64,000 bases of DNA, taken from assembly GCA_016490735.1 (NCBI GenBank), contig JAEMWC010001409.1:85001-149000 (forward strand). Direction: 5' to 3'. This document shows positions 22,824-34,069 of this stretch, in pieces. The translations under genes and the position numbers were made by a program. Below the pieces are notes generated by a model. That model did no database searches. It was not told where the DNA came from and worked only from the letters and a program-made list of their open reading frames with translations. Each line of letters opens with the position of its first letter. Within the stretch, counting starts at the first letter, position 1. This DNA comes from Pachyseris speciosa. Lineage: Eukaryota > Cnidaria > Anthozoa > Scleractinia > Pachyseridae.

Positions 22824-23230
22824 GGGTAGAGAAGAAAAAAGAACGGCTGAAACGCAATATAATTTTAAATTTTCACTCAAAAAAAAAAACAAACAAAACA
22901 AAAACAAAACAAAACAAAACAAAAAAACAGTGTTACTCCATATTATACAACAAAGCATAAAAGGTAGAAAGTGCGTCTTGGCAGGGAAAACAAAATAAAA
23001 AGGATGTAATTTCTATATCGCTTGCGTACTATACAAACCATGTAATTTCCCTTAATTCTGAATATCAATTTCTTGTGTATCAAATATTTCATGAAACACA
23101 AAGTTTTTTTATTACGACTCAAGCAACCAATCAAGTAAGCAAAGAAATAAAAACCTGAACATTGACGGGACATAGACGCGAAAAAGAAAAAGAAAAGTGA
23201 AATAAGCTGACTGTTACTTTGCGTCTTCAG

Positions 23231-23231
<1 letters not shown>

Positions 23232-23261
<30 letters not shown>

Positions 23262-23509
23262 CTTTGTTTAACAAGGGTAACACTTAACATTCTATGACTG
23301 ACAAACCTGTGGCCCTCGAAATTCCGGATCGAATTGGAATTTGAAAATGTTGGTTTTTGAGGAGAGGGGAATACCGGAGTACCCGGAGAAAAAACTCTCG
23401 GAGCAGAGTAGACCCACATATGACGCCGAGTCCGGGAATCGAACTCTGGCCACACTGGTGGGAGTCTCTCACCACTACACCATCCCTGCTCCCCTCTACG
23501 CCATAACTG
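23232..23509 (-). mobile_element. tRNA-derived SINE of a second family
   Basis: On the minus strand it begins 'gagcagggatggtgtagtgg' (A-box region) with the B box GAGTTCGATTCCC, then 'ctcggcgtcatatgtgggtc' and 'ctccgggtactccgg', and ends in an (AAAT)n-complement tail at 23,232-23,262. Flanks read CTTCAGT on the left and CTCCAGT on the right, a probable 7-bp target duplication. Block 3 at about 43,802 shows the uninterrupted site. This tRNA-like head is unrelated to the other SINE families in the window. Confidence 0.85.
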
Positions 23510-23799
23510 CTCCAGTCAGAATACCAAGGCATTTATTCCAGTGACAGTAGCTCTCGTGGGGTCACTTGGATAAGAAACAAGATCGGTGAAAATGCAGCAA
23601 ATAACACATAACAGAAAACAAGTGCTTCTGACTGAGAAATAACAGTAGAAGCGGGACCTATAAACAATACCGCCGTTATAGAACAAATGATTCAAAAGGA
23701 AATTAGGATTCATCCTCTATTCTGATAAGTCCTTCACCCTATACTTAGCATCGAATACTTTTTTTTCGAATGCCCACATTAAGTAACGTTTCCTCAATG

Positions 23800-24155
23800 G
23801 AACTGCACGCATCCGATTTTTTTTTTCTTTTAAAGTTCATATTTATTCTCCGTTTACGAGCCTTTCGTGCACACATAAACAGCCTTTTCGGGGCACCAAA
23901 ACCAAATGTTTTGGAAACCGGTTCCAGGGTGGAGATTTTTGAAAACGCTTGCTTATTGTATTCGTTTACTGTGGAGGGACAATTTTCGAATACGATGATC
24001 TCATAGACTGAGTGCAGTTTGTCCCGGTCTGCGTTGTGAATGCTTTGTAAGGGCCGCTACCGTATTTCCAGCGTTTAAGATTAAATATGTTTGAAAACAG
24101 AAAAACAGTCTCCGTTTTCAAAAATGTTCCGATACGCGTGGACGGGGTCTAAAAA
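23800..24155. repeat. Transposon relic in block 2, orthologous to 17,980-18,480
   Basis: Shares 'cgtttacg.gcctttcgtgcacac', 'ttttgaaaacgc', 'cgaatacgatgat' and the right end 'gcgtggacggggtc' with the relic in block 1. The left terminus is missing here. Confidence 0.6.
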
Positions 24156-24339
24156 TGAATGAATGAGCTAGAGAATATAGGATTTGAACAGCTAATTGGG
24201 ACCGTGTAAAATTAAACATAATTATCACGGGTGTTTTCAGAAGCTACTGAAATTTCAGCAACTTCTGAAAATTCAATTCTTATTTTTTTGCGAGGGCACA
24301 TTGCGATCCCCGCGTGTACATAACATAAGAACAAGTTTT

Positions 24340-24840
24340 CTTCACATTGTCGAGTCACGTCAAAAAACAGTCAGCCAAGCGGTGAAAAAATCGCCCAACG
24401 CGATCGCTTGCAAGGAAAACAAACAAACAGTTCAAGTACTTCTTTATGCCCAAAACGAGTATCGATGATTGTTATGTACATGCAGTTGAGAGAAAATAAG
24501 TGTTTCATTTCTGAACACAGGAAACAACGATAAACTCAATTTTACGCTTCAGTTTATTTGATTCACCTGTGCTGTAGGGGTTTCTATCACTGCAAGATAC
24601 CGTGGTAAAATAGATGCCCTTAACGCACGCGTGTTGCATCACATTACTTTTTTTTTTGCGTGTTGGATCACATTGCAAGCCTGCCGGGTACCATGCAAAT
24701 CGATCCAAGTTTTGAGCATTTCACAAAAGAGACTAGTTTGCTCTTGCGTTTATCACTCTAACCTTTACCTTCTGAAGTATCTTTCCAAGCTAGCACGTGA
24801 TCGTTATCCCTTTTTTTTTCAACGAAAACAACATGAGTTA
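24340..24840 (+). repeat. Dispersed repeat family R, copy in block 2
   Basis: Same order as the other copies, from 'cagtcagccaagcggtg' to 'gatcgttatccc.ttttttcaacgaaaacaac'. Its right side is cut at TTAA 24,838-24,841 by the next transposon and resumes at 29,863. Confidence 0.7.
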
Positions 24841-25505
24841 AAGTGCTACTGAGACGAAAATCAGTGGGTTTTTTTTTCGCGATTTTTGTATCCTACGTTG
24901 AAGATTAGACCCTAAAGTTGACCAAAAAATTTGTCCACGGCTAACCTGATGCTGGTTTACATCTGTAAAGGTTTCTCGAAAGTGTGAAAATAACGTCCGC
25001 CATTACTCAAACGACAACTACTCGAGCCCACAATTTTTGTCAAGCGGCGTTCCCTCCGTGAAGCCATCTTATCATCTAGCGATGTCCTTCTCTCGCATGT
25101 TTTTAGTAATTATAGTAAGAGAAAATGTTTTCTATTCAAGTTCTTCGCCTTTTTCGTCAGAGGACGGTTCGGAGCTGAGTTCAGACAGGAGTAGTACGAT
25201 TTTATAGAGGAAAGTGACAAAGATTTAGAGCCGCTTGCAGCTCAAGAAGAAGCTACGAGGCAAATATGGCTCTTGAAGTAGAGCGGAAACTAGAGTTCCA
25301 AGGGCGCTTTACGGGAGAAGTAGACATCGGTTCGTCTGACACAACACGCTTTTTCTTGCGTATATGCATATCTGCGCAAACAAGAACAATGGTGTGACGA
25401 ATACTCGTGCATGTTGTCAAATACCGTCGTTAGGCTTTGACTATTCGTGGTATGTCTCACCTCTGTGTTAGAATAATTATGATCGTGTGTATAAAGGTTA
25501 GTCAA

Positions 25506-25676
25506 CTATAGACCGATATCACATTTCTGATGAACAATAGATTTTGCCCGTCCAGACTCGTCATCAGGGTGAGTTCTAGCTCCCACTGGATTAAGATCCT
25601 TTGCGTTTGCTCGTTTTGTGAACGAGGCTGGACGGGCAAATCTATTGTTCACAACAAGCGTGATATTAGTCTATTG
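25506..25676. repeat. Inverted repeat, arms about 54 bp
   Basis: The left arm 25,506-25,560 is matched in inverse by 25,623-25,676, with cores 'gaacaatagattttgcccgtcc' type on the left and 'ggacgggcaaatctattgttc' type on the right. The arms differ at several positions. The 62-bp spacer is non-coding. It could be a small foldback element or two opposed copies of a retroelement end placed just upstream of the gag relic. Confidence 0.6.
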
Positions 25677-25790
25677 CATTAAAAAGTTCAGCTTTTGGTT
25701 GCTGCTTGTTACGATGTGAGTTGTCCGTTTACTGTACCGTTCGTTCCATGGTGTCAGGTTACCGAACCTACGTAACTGTTTTTTGCTGAA

Positions 25791-26650
25791 ATGCCGGGAG
25801 GCGGAGGAGCTGAGCAGTCTTCGAGTTCGTCTTCGGATATTTCGAGCGCGAGAAGTGCAGCTTTATTTGCCTTACCACCGCCAGCACCGCTTGGTAGCTA
25901 TGAAATTGCATCAGGAACCCGAGACCGTACAAATTGCGACGTTGTTGACGGTGATCGGAACGAAGCTAGAAAAGTTTCCTCGAAGTTACGTTTGCCGATG
26001 ATAGCCGTGACAGAATACAGCCGGTGTTAGAGAGTTTTGCTGCTTATTGCCAGCCACTGAAGAATGTTCCTTTTGAAAGATACAAGTTTTACTCTAGATT
26101 GCAAGAAGCGGGAAAATCGCATGACCATTATCGGACAGTCTTGCGACAATTGGCTGATCGATGTGAATTTGAAACCATTACAGCGGATCAAATTTTACGG
26201 GACAAGCTTGTTTTCGGGATTCAGGATTCAAAGGTACGAGAGAGATTGCTTCGCGAAAAGAACTTGTCACTGCAGAAAACTGATGAAATTTGTCGCGCGC
26301 ACGAGACAATGATTCAACAGATGAAAGTCGTTGCAGGTGCCAGCATTGGTGATACAGATCCGAGCGATGTAAGTGCCTTTTCTAAGAAGCCTAAAGGAGG
26401 GAAAAAGTGGCGTGGTCGATTCCCCAGAGGCGCTGTCGCCCGAGTGAAAACATTTCTGCGGGCGTATGCATGATGTGTCAAAGCGTGAAAACTGTCCAGC
26501 ATTTGGGAAAAGGTGTAAAAAGTGTAACAAGCAAAACCATTTCGCGAACGTGTGTTTCGGATCAGCACCTAAACCGTCGCAGCGAGGCAGTCGTGTCCAT
26601 TATGTGAAGGACGATTTTTCAGACGAAGTTTTTGGCGTGCAGGAGATTTC
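25791..26650 (+). pseudogene. gag: Ty3/gypsy gag relic
   Basis: Frameshifted remnant of a retrotransposon Gag. It begins MPGGGGAEQSSSSSSD. The capsid-like region in another frame from 26,024 includes FERYKFYSRLQ and ADRCEFETITADQILRDKLV. A basic linker follows, then after a further frameshift near 26,440 a CCHC-type region with CPAFGKRCKKCNKQNHF. The family packages element RNA in cytoplasmic particles. At least two frame changes make this copy non-functional. It stops abruptly near 26,650, where the pol relic begins in the opposite orientation. Confidence 0.8.
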
Positions 26651-28190
26651 AGCGGTGTTTCATCTGGAACGACGGTCTGGCTAGAAGCAGGAGTCTCGGT
26701 GGTTTTAATGATGTCACGCCGATTCCTCCGATAAACAGTACTTCCAGACTTGACAAGGAAACTACGAGGACCCGCCGAATCCACACAGGTAGCTGGTGTC
26801 CAAACTTTTGCCCAGGAAGCCTCATTCGCACTATTTCACCAGGAGTAACATCAGGAAGTGGCTTGGATTGCTGAAATAATCGGAAACGACCAGAAGGGTG
26901 CGTCCATTTGACTCGCACAAATCAGCAGCTAATTTAGCCCAGGGTCGCGAAATTACTTCGTGTTGAAGGAGTGGTTCCTGAGTCTGAGACGTGCGATAGG
27001 CCAGACACACGTCACACTTCGAGACATAATCTTTGACATCTGATGCAATTCTTGGCCAGAAAAGGCACTCTCGAACTCTTCTCAAACAACCTTCTATTCC
27101 TATGTGTGTAGAATGTGCAACAGACATCAGTTCCTTGCGCATACAAGTGGGAATAACCAAACGAGCACCCTTGAAAACCAGTACATCTTGTACTACCAAC
27201 TCGTCACGCAAGTCAAAGTAGGGTCGTAAACACTTAGAAACGTCTGACTTTCTTTCTGGCCAGCCATTTTGAATGACATCACGAAGCTGTTTTAAAATTG
27301 GGTCGTTAGCAGAAGCATGAGGGACCTGTTGCCAACGGGCGTCACTCACTCGCAAGTTAGCTCTGTGGTCAACTTCTTCCAATTCCCGGACAAAAACAGA
27401 GGCATTAACTTCAGTCAAATGAGCTCGGCTCAACGTATCAGCAATCAGCATCTTCTCTCCTCTAAGGTAGGTAACATCCAAATCGTACTTCTGCAACCTC
27501 AAAAGCATTCTCTGGAGACGCTTTGGTGCTACACACATTTGTTTCCGGAAAATGGGCTCAAGGGGCTTGTGGTCTGTTTGAACTCTAACAGAATCACGGC
27601 CATAAATGTAAGCATCAAATTTCTCACAGGCAAAAACGATCGCCAAAAGTTTCTTCTCAATCTGTGCATAGTTTTTTTCCGAAGGGGTTAAGGCTCGCGA
27701 AGCATACGCCACAGGCTGCCCACCCTGTAGTAACACAACACCAAGACCATGCTGTGACGCATCACATTGGATCGTAACCTTCTTTGGAGGTTGTAATAAC
27801 GGAGTATCGATGACACAGACACAGCTTCTTTGAGTTGTTTAAAAGCTCTCTCTTGGGGCTCGTCCCAGTGCCACTCCACGTCTTGGCGGGTGAGGTCTCT
27901 GAGAGGCTTGGTGATATCTGACAATCGGGGCAGAAATTTGCTGAGGTACTGGACCATTCCCAGGATACGCAGCACACCAGCAACATTCTCAGGTCGGGGC
28001 ATTTCACGTATGGCTCGAACTTTCAGTGGATCTGCTCGAAGACCTTCACTGGTTGCCACATGACCGATAAACGGAACTTCTCTCAGCCTGAGCTGCAACT
28101 TGTTACCGTTTAAATGAATTCCACGCTCTTCACATCTCTGCGCAAACAAAAACAATGGGACGTGAAGTAACTTGTTTGTGGCCTTTGTTT
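26640..28190 (-). pseudogene. pol: Ty3/gypsy pol relic (RT end, RNase H, partial integrase)
   Basis: Read from 28,190 downward, the order is the C-terminal part of reverse transcriptase (CEERGIHLNGNKLQLRL, GMVQYLSKFLP), then RNase H with LLQGGQPVAYASRALT and TDHKPLEPIF. The integrase zinc-binding region follows (HIGIEGC ... CDVC), then the start of the integrase core (LLVVSDYFS). Most of the integrase catalytic core is missing, and a short C-terminal tail (PGEIVRMRLPGQK, then YRRNRRDI) follows in shifted frames. The RT palm with its catalytic YxDD is also absent. No LTR was recognised. This is a dead copy. Confidence 0.85.
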
Positions 28191-28600
28191 GCATGTGGCT
28201 AGTTAACACGGTAGAGCATTGTACTTTTAGCACGATGAATTACACTGTTATGTCTTTGTTAACATGAGAATATCGTTTTTCTTTTACCATTGAAGCCAGT
28301 ATTTGCGGTGCTGTGGAACTCAAATATAATTCCTTATATAATTTATACATATTCTCATCGATAAAAGTGCTTTTCAGCAGTTTGATTGATCAGTTGGCGC
28401 TTTTCGCTTTTATGCAGTGTTTTATTGTCGACTTCTCGAAAATCAACAAGTACTACAAGTTGCCATTTCAATTCAGACATGATTTTTAACCTCGCGCTAT
28501 ATATACTCCTTCGACCTTCTTAGTGTTTCCATCGTGTTGATCAACAAACGACCGCAAAGGAAATCTCACGACGTGTCGGAAATCAAGCCTCTGTTACACG
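28191..28600. other. Non-coding interior of the 24.8-29.9 kb element
   Basis: AT-rich. No frame, repeat or LTR was recognised. It could contain remnants of the gypsy element's 5' region. Confidence 0.4.
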
Positions 28601-28860
28601 CTAAAACTTGTATGCAATGGCGTGACAACGACTGAGCGAGATCGAGACCAGTTTCGCGAAGTGGTGTTACACGGTGAAACTCTTGTTTTTATCACCTTTG
28701 TGATCGCGGTTGCGACCGTTGCAGACGTAGAAAACGGTTCTACTTTTCGTGAAACTTGTCTCGCAATGGAAGTTCGAAAACGTTTTACGAAACCGACCAT
28801 GTTACAGGGTGCAACGCCTGCTGAAACTTGTTTCGCAGCGCCGTTGCACACAAGTTTCAG
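28601..28860. repeat. Small MITE-like element with 21-bp inverted ends
   Basis: The left arm 28,601-28,621 (CTAAAACTTGTATGCAATGG) is matched in inverse at 28,840-28,860 (CTGAAACTTGTGTGCAACGG). The interior repeats 'gtgaaact.ttgt' and 'gttacac.g' motifs in both orientations. Non-coding. Confidence 0.6.
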
Positions 28861-29323
28861 CTAAAAGTTTCACAGCGCCTTCACGTGTCAATTATTCTGT
28901 TTATACACTAGAGAATAATCTGATTAGTTTTCGTACTTCACGATGCGATTAGTGCTTCGTAATCTTTGTATTTGTTCTAATTAGTTTGAAATTTGACCTA
29001 GCAAGATTACGAATGTCAGGTCCAAACACTGTAACGCAATGCGCTTTTGAGCGGCTTTGAGGATTTTAGAGATATATCTCCTCAATTGAACCATTAAATA
29101 GGAGTATAAATGTCGCTTGCCTTTAAGAATGAATAGTGTTAAATCACGTTTGATTCTCATTATTATTATTATTTTCTTTTTTCAAAATTCCTTTTCCGGT
29201 TTGTTGATGCGCAAACATGCCAAAATAATGATCGTTCAATCGAAGTCCGTCTTTTACTTTGTTGGTGTCGGTCGTTTCTTTCCACGCATGATAAACGAGT
29301 GAAGATTCAAGCTCGAATACAAG
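28861..29323. other. Non-coding interior of the 24.8-29.9 kb element
   Basis: AT-rich, with a short ATT-rich run near 29,158-29,175. No frame was recognised. Confidence 0.4.
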
Positions 29324-29536
29324 CTACTGAAAACTTCTTTGAAACAGCCTTTCGCTCCTAAAAATAAATGAGAAGATGTTGAAAAGCTCCTTGGGGTTGA
29401 AGTTGGAGCCATGAGTGCGAACGAAGGCTTTCCAATTGGCCATTTTATAATTGCTCTTTGGCGCACGCAAAGAGATTCCAATTTGTGGATTTAACTTGTT
29501 GGTACAGTCCCGTACAACACAGCAACAAGCTGGCAT
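29324..29536 (-). pseudogene. THAP-like zinc finger of the Kolobok-like element
   Basis: Starts MPACCCVVRDCTNK on the minus strand from 29,536. Downstream are a conserved-looking tryptophan (MANWKAFV), NFNPKELF, and the block NIFSFIFRSERLFQRSF, which aligns with the CSxHFxxxxF end of THAP (C2CH) domains. The third cysteine (C to F) and the zinc histidine (H to I) are both lost, so the finger cannot bind zinc normally. THAP domains form the DNA-binding N-terminus of Kolobok and P-type transposases. The rest of the transposase was not recognised. Confidence 0.6.
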
Positions 29537-30505
29537 ATCTGCCCCATAAGGGTTTCCAAACAATGAGCATATAAACAGAAATATCCTTTTTTTCCACGTA
29601 TGGAGCTGTCACTTTCTCTCAGAGCACTTTGGTTCAGATGATAAGATGACGTCACAGAGTGCCAGCCCCAAGCCTTTTTTCTTGCTCGGACAATATGTTT
29701 TGAGTAATGGCGGACGCTCATTTGTGAGAAACAAGCATCGAAAAAGCGGACTGCCATTAGGAATTTCGAACTCAAACTCGGCATGCATAATTATTAGCCT
29801 TCAAAGTTCACGAAAAGCAGCAAAGAAGAAAAACTAAAAATTTCGTCTCAGTAGCACTTTAAAAGAAAAAAAAACTTCAAACAAGATGAAGACAAGTTGC
29901 TGTGAGAAACCCAACAGAATGTGAAGGCAGTGCGTTCATTTGATCAGGAGCGAGAATTTTTGGCTCTTAAGAGCAGGTCTCTGAGAAAGTGAAGCAAAGT
30001 TAGAAATGAAAATTTTTAACCCCCCTTCATTTTTTGTGTGGAGGTAGGTTCCCTGGGGCGAGGGGGGATGAAAGAAAATGACCATATAAGGGTCACCTGA
30101 TGTATCGTTGTCATGTTACCACAACTGATCTTACCCGACTCCAACCCATCTTTTGAGCAAAAATTTTACTCTGAAATGGCCGACAAATATGACTCTATTT
30201 CTAGAGTGAATGTGAGCCAATTCAAACGACATACCACCAGGAAGTAGGGCTATTCCTTTACTTTCAAACAAATTCTGTTATATTATTTTGACTTCTATAA
30301 ACAACTAGAAATTCGTGGCTTTACTATGTTGCCTGTCGGCCATTTTGACAAACATCAAAGACAAGCTCGATCAATTTCGCAATTTCTCGAAAAGTACTCT
30401 CTTCCCAGACACCACATTCGCAGCAGAACTTAAAGATATCTAAGAGTTTCTAAATATCAGAAAATCTATTTGGAGAAAATAATATTTTGGCCTTGGGCGA
30501 TAAAA

Positions 30506-31382
30506 GGAAGTTGACAGAGAGCCTACCTTGTACGTTTTGGCAACTTTTAGTGAGACGGCTTCGTGTTTGCTCGCTCCATTAATTTTTAATCACCAATTCG
30601 AGGACAAATTCTGATAGTCAGGTCAAAACTTATTGTCTCTTCCATCTAAAATAGACCTAGGGATGTTTTGAACCACACTGAGACGCTCGTTTATTTACAA
30701 GCATCGCTTCTTGTAGAGTACAGTTGACAAGGTTGAAACTCTGTCATAATGTTGTGGTTTCTGCCGCAAGAAAGTCGATCCAAGGAGTTACACAAATGCT
30801 TCGCCATGCTTAGTAAACGTAGACCTGTAGATAAGGGATAGAGTATTTGGCTAAAAGCGGCCGGTGCATTCCTTGCGTTCGTTTAGAAGCTAAGAAGTTG
30901 TCCTCGAATCACCATGTGTGACAAGGACCGGAAATGACAAGGCGCAGACTGCTGACCGGATGTTTCATTATTTGTTTATTAGTACAATTTTGTGGCCACA
31001 ATTTCTCTGCTTCTTCGTGCTTTGCTGTTTTCGTAATAATATAAATGGTTTAAGAGCATATACCTCCGCAATGCATGATTAATTGGGAAAAGAAGTATTT
31101 GAAGTTACACTGCAAGACGAGGTGCTTGAACCTTTCAGTTTTTGCTTTTGGCAGAGGGCAGGAGTATATTTTCCTGACCGGAAGTTATATTTTCAATGCC
31201 TGACGGCAAATGAGTGGAAAGCTGTTCGATTACAAATTTCACGGGGGGACAGGGATTGCACAAGAAGCGATATATCGTTATCATGTGACAGAGAAATTAC
31301 CAGGCATATGGAAACCCACCGAATAGGTAAAAACCGGGAGAAGATCAAGTGCGGTTCGCAGATCTAAAGTAAAATCTTTGGG
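30506..31382. other. Interior of the long-inverted-repeat element, left part
   Basis: No recognisable domain. An open stretch at 31,083-31,367 (begins MGKEVFEVTLQDEVLEPF) has ordinary composition but no family assignment. Confidence 0.35.
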
Positions 31383-31691
31383 GGTGTTTACATGATACCG
31401 GGGCGACTTTCGCCCCAGCGCGAGCTCACTCCGGTTCCCTCTTGCAGCTCTGTATTCATTTACATGATACCGTTCCGAGATTTTGCACCGGAACGAAAAT
31501 ATTCGCTCCGGTGCAGGAACCGGGGTGAAATCGCGCCGGTGCGACATGACATTTTTCGGTGGTATCATGTAAACGAATACAGAGCTGCGAGAGGGAACCG
31601 GAATGAACTCGTGTTGGGGCAAAAGTCGCCCCGGTATGAAGCTCTCCCCGGTATGAAACTCGCGCCGGTGCGAGTTTTCTCATGTAAACAG
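31383..31691. repeat. GC-rich foldback repeat
   Basis: The left arm 31,383-31,471 (gtgtttacatgataccgggg, then 'ctccggttccctcttgcagctctgtatt' type words) is matched in inverse by 31,561-31,637. A second partial arm to 31,691 ends 'tctcatgtaaacagcc'. The words 'catgtaaac' and 'ccggtgcgag' recur throughout. Much more GC-rich than its surroundings. Probably a nested MITE. Confidence 0.7.
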
Positions 31692-31699
31692 CCACGTAG

Positions 31700-31940
31700 T
31701 GAGGGGACCGGAAAGAAAATCAGCATTAAGGTTGTATTCAGGCAGATGAAACGAGCTCGTGGCCAGGATGAGCAAACGACTGATTATTTTCCCATGACTC
31801 ATTTCTTAAAGTCACATCAGATCTCTATGTACCTCTCTCCCACTGGCGCCAGTCAGAAGAATGTCCCAGATGCAGTTAAGCCAGCAACGGAGGAACGGAG
31901 AGAAAATGCTACACTAGCAGCACTGTACCAGACGATGTAG
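31700..31940 (+). CDS. Unrecognised frame inside the long-inverted-repeat element
   Basis: Runs open to a TAG at 31,938-31,940 with DYFPMTHFLKSHQISMYLSP and ENATLAALYQTM near its end. Composition is protein-like and lacks low complexity, but no domain was recognised. The upstream part of the same frame is the GC-rich foldback, so the true start is unknown. It could be a fragment of the element's own gene. Confidence 0.25.
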
Positions 31941-34069
31941 TTGAGAGCTGCTACTACACATACAAGAGGCCGTTAAACGTCTGTTCCCTGAACAGAGATG
32001 AGCTTCAGCCCAAGCTTACCCTGTAAACTTTATACCTGAAGTACCGGCCCGCGGCATTCGGGGCGTGTCGGAAAGAAAATGGGAGCCATATACACTTTAT
32101 GTTAATGCCCTGTTCAACTTAACGCTTGTGGTATCTTTTACTTGCCTCTGAAAGCAGGGGTGTGGTAAGGTTGATATCAAAGGCGTAGTCTTTACTCACA
32201 GTATGAAAACTGTTTTGTTTGCACACCGCTTGTTGAGAACTCCTTTCAGTGACTCTCAATAACCTATGAACATCATACAGTGTAGAAATTATGAGGGTTA
32301 CGCCTAGCTTAGCAAATGCAACTGGGACAGTAACAGTGTGTGGACATTTAAACTAATTTCATGTTCGTGTCACTTCAGGGACTGTAATTTACGAAGTTCA
32401 ACCCATTTTTTGATGTCTCCGCTAAACGATCACAAGTCCAGTTAACAGTTGTAATAGTTAAAACAATGGTGGGAGCTTGGGGTGGGGGTGAGATTAATGG
32501 AAATTTCGGTGGAGATATGCTGGTGACATGCTGTAAGACATTCCTACACCCATTCTGAAATCACTGGGAATGTATGCAATCTGATTGGATCTCGACAGTG
32601 GAATTTATTCTCAAATTGCATTAATTTTTGTTCTAAATCGCATCCTTTTTCTAACCTATCGAAATAATAACCTCGGTTTCCTGGTGTGAATAAACAAATA
32701 ATAATATTGACAAAAAAATGTATGATTTCAAAATGGGTGCAAGAAAATGGTAATTGAACTTTGTGTCATGCAATTTTGGTCTGAAATCATACTTATGATT
32801 TCAAATGGCGTGTAGTCTACGAATTTGCACTCCACTCAGTTCAATTCCCATTATAAATCCGTTCATTTTTATAATCTATTTAAGAATAGAGACCTTCAAT
32901 TATTCGTAACCTTTATTCTATTATTTTTCATTTCAAATAAAGAAAGTATGTTTCTATAACTGAAATCATAGAATGCGATGTTGGTACAGGCACAAGTAGG
33001 TCATGTAGAGCTCGCCCGACAAACGTTCCCACTGTGTTCAAGGCAACTGGTCCAGAAAGAGACCCTGTTGAGGGTGTTAAATAGCGAAATTGCATACCCT
33101 GTTTAATTAGGATTCAAGACCATGAAAACCATACCCTGTCTGACAGCACATATCCGTTTATGCCAAACAAGGGAGTACCCCACCCCGGGTCAAACGTACA
33201 GCACTCTGAATTTGAAGTGTTGGTTGCCCAGATACTGACACTGAGTTTTGACATTATCTACACAAAGGATCTTAAAATAAGTTAGAACAAGGCCTTTTAA
33301 ATCCAACAACGATTCAAGTCGCAAAATTCCGAGTCAGATTTACTATATTACTGCCCGATCCAATCTCGTAAAACCATTGGTTATAATATCACCACCAGAA
33401 GTTCTTCTTCTGTTAAAATAAGGCTATTCCTCATAAGTGTAACACGAAGTTTGTGTCATACATCCGGTCAGCAGTCCCCCCTTCCATTTCCGGTCTACAC
33501 GCCTTCCCGAAACTTCCTGACCACAACTTCATGGTGACTGAAGACAATTTATGGCTCGATTATAGCCTAATGCTTTATTCTTCGTCTTTACAAGCGTGTA
33601 TTTGTTTAGTGAATAAAATCGTGATTCATTTAATTTCCGCAACAGTATTAAAGGCAGAAACTAAAAATACCATGAACGAGTTTATCAAGAACATGCAGAT
33701 TGAATCCACCATCATCCGTGGTTTAAATCAGCTGAAACATCCCTACTGAGTCGATGGTCAATGGGAGAAACTGGGAAACTGGTCTTACTTTTCGAGCCTG
33801 CACTAGATTTGGTCGAGAGATACGAGCGATTAGAAAAATGGACGCGATAATAGTATGCTACATAAATTACCAAAATTTACAAGGTAGACTTTCTGTTTTC
33901 ATCAATCGTAATGATCTAAAGCATCATACATTAAGTTTAGCTTACAAACAAGATGATAGAAAATGTGTTTAGAGTTTAAACGCCCACCCTAATAATTTTT
34001 AGTGCAAACCAATCCAGTCTGAAAATGGCCAAATTTGGAATTTATTCATTTGCACCAAATGTGTTTATC
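31941..34069. other. Interior of the long-inverted-repeat element, right part
   Basis: Mostly non-coding. Around 32,730-32,850 the words 'tttcaaa.tgg', 'ggtctgaaatcatac' and 'ctccactcagttcaattcccatta' relate it to the palindrome at 38,574-38,724. Around 33,110-33,190 is a stretch with 'catgaaaaccataccctgtctg'. An open frame at 33,453-33,749 has no recognised domain. Confidence 0.4.

Larger units (their letters stand above)
24842..29858 (-). mobile_element. Kolobok-like DNA transposon, 5,017 bp, TTAA-flanked
   Basis: Terminal inverted repeats AGTGCTACTGAGACGAAA at both ends are bounded by TTAA on each side (24,838-24,841 and 29,859-29,862). Block 3 at about 47,842 shows the empty site 'gtgagttaaaaggaaaaac'. 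A THAP-like zinc-finger frame is read on the minus strand just inside the right end. THAP domains together with TTAA target sites are characteristic of the Kolobok superfamily. The interior is heavily damaged and carries a scrambled Ty3/gypsy relic (25,791-28,190) and a small inverted-repeat element (28,601-28,860). Near 25,145-25,260 a Ser/Asp/Glu-rich frame (SSEDGSELSSD) may be a remnant of a second element gene. It is unlikely to be active. Confidence 0.8.

Noticed and set aside
25531..25575. Minus-strand CTGATGA near the inverted repeat as another hammerhead
   Set aside because: The downstream sequence reads GGGCAAAATC instead of GAAA, helix II cannot be drawn beyond 3 bp, and no helix I partner was found.
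29254..29481. Second minus-strand frame overlapping the THAP-like frame
   Set aside because: Alternative frame of the same sequence without a recognisable domain.
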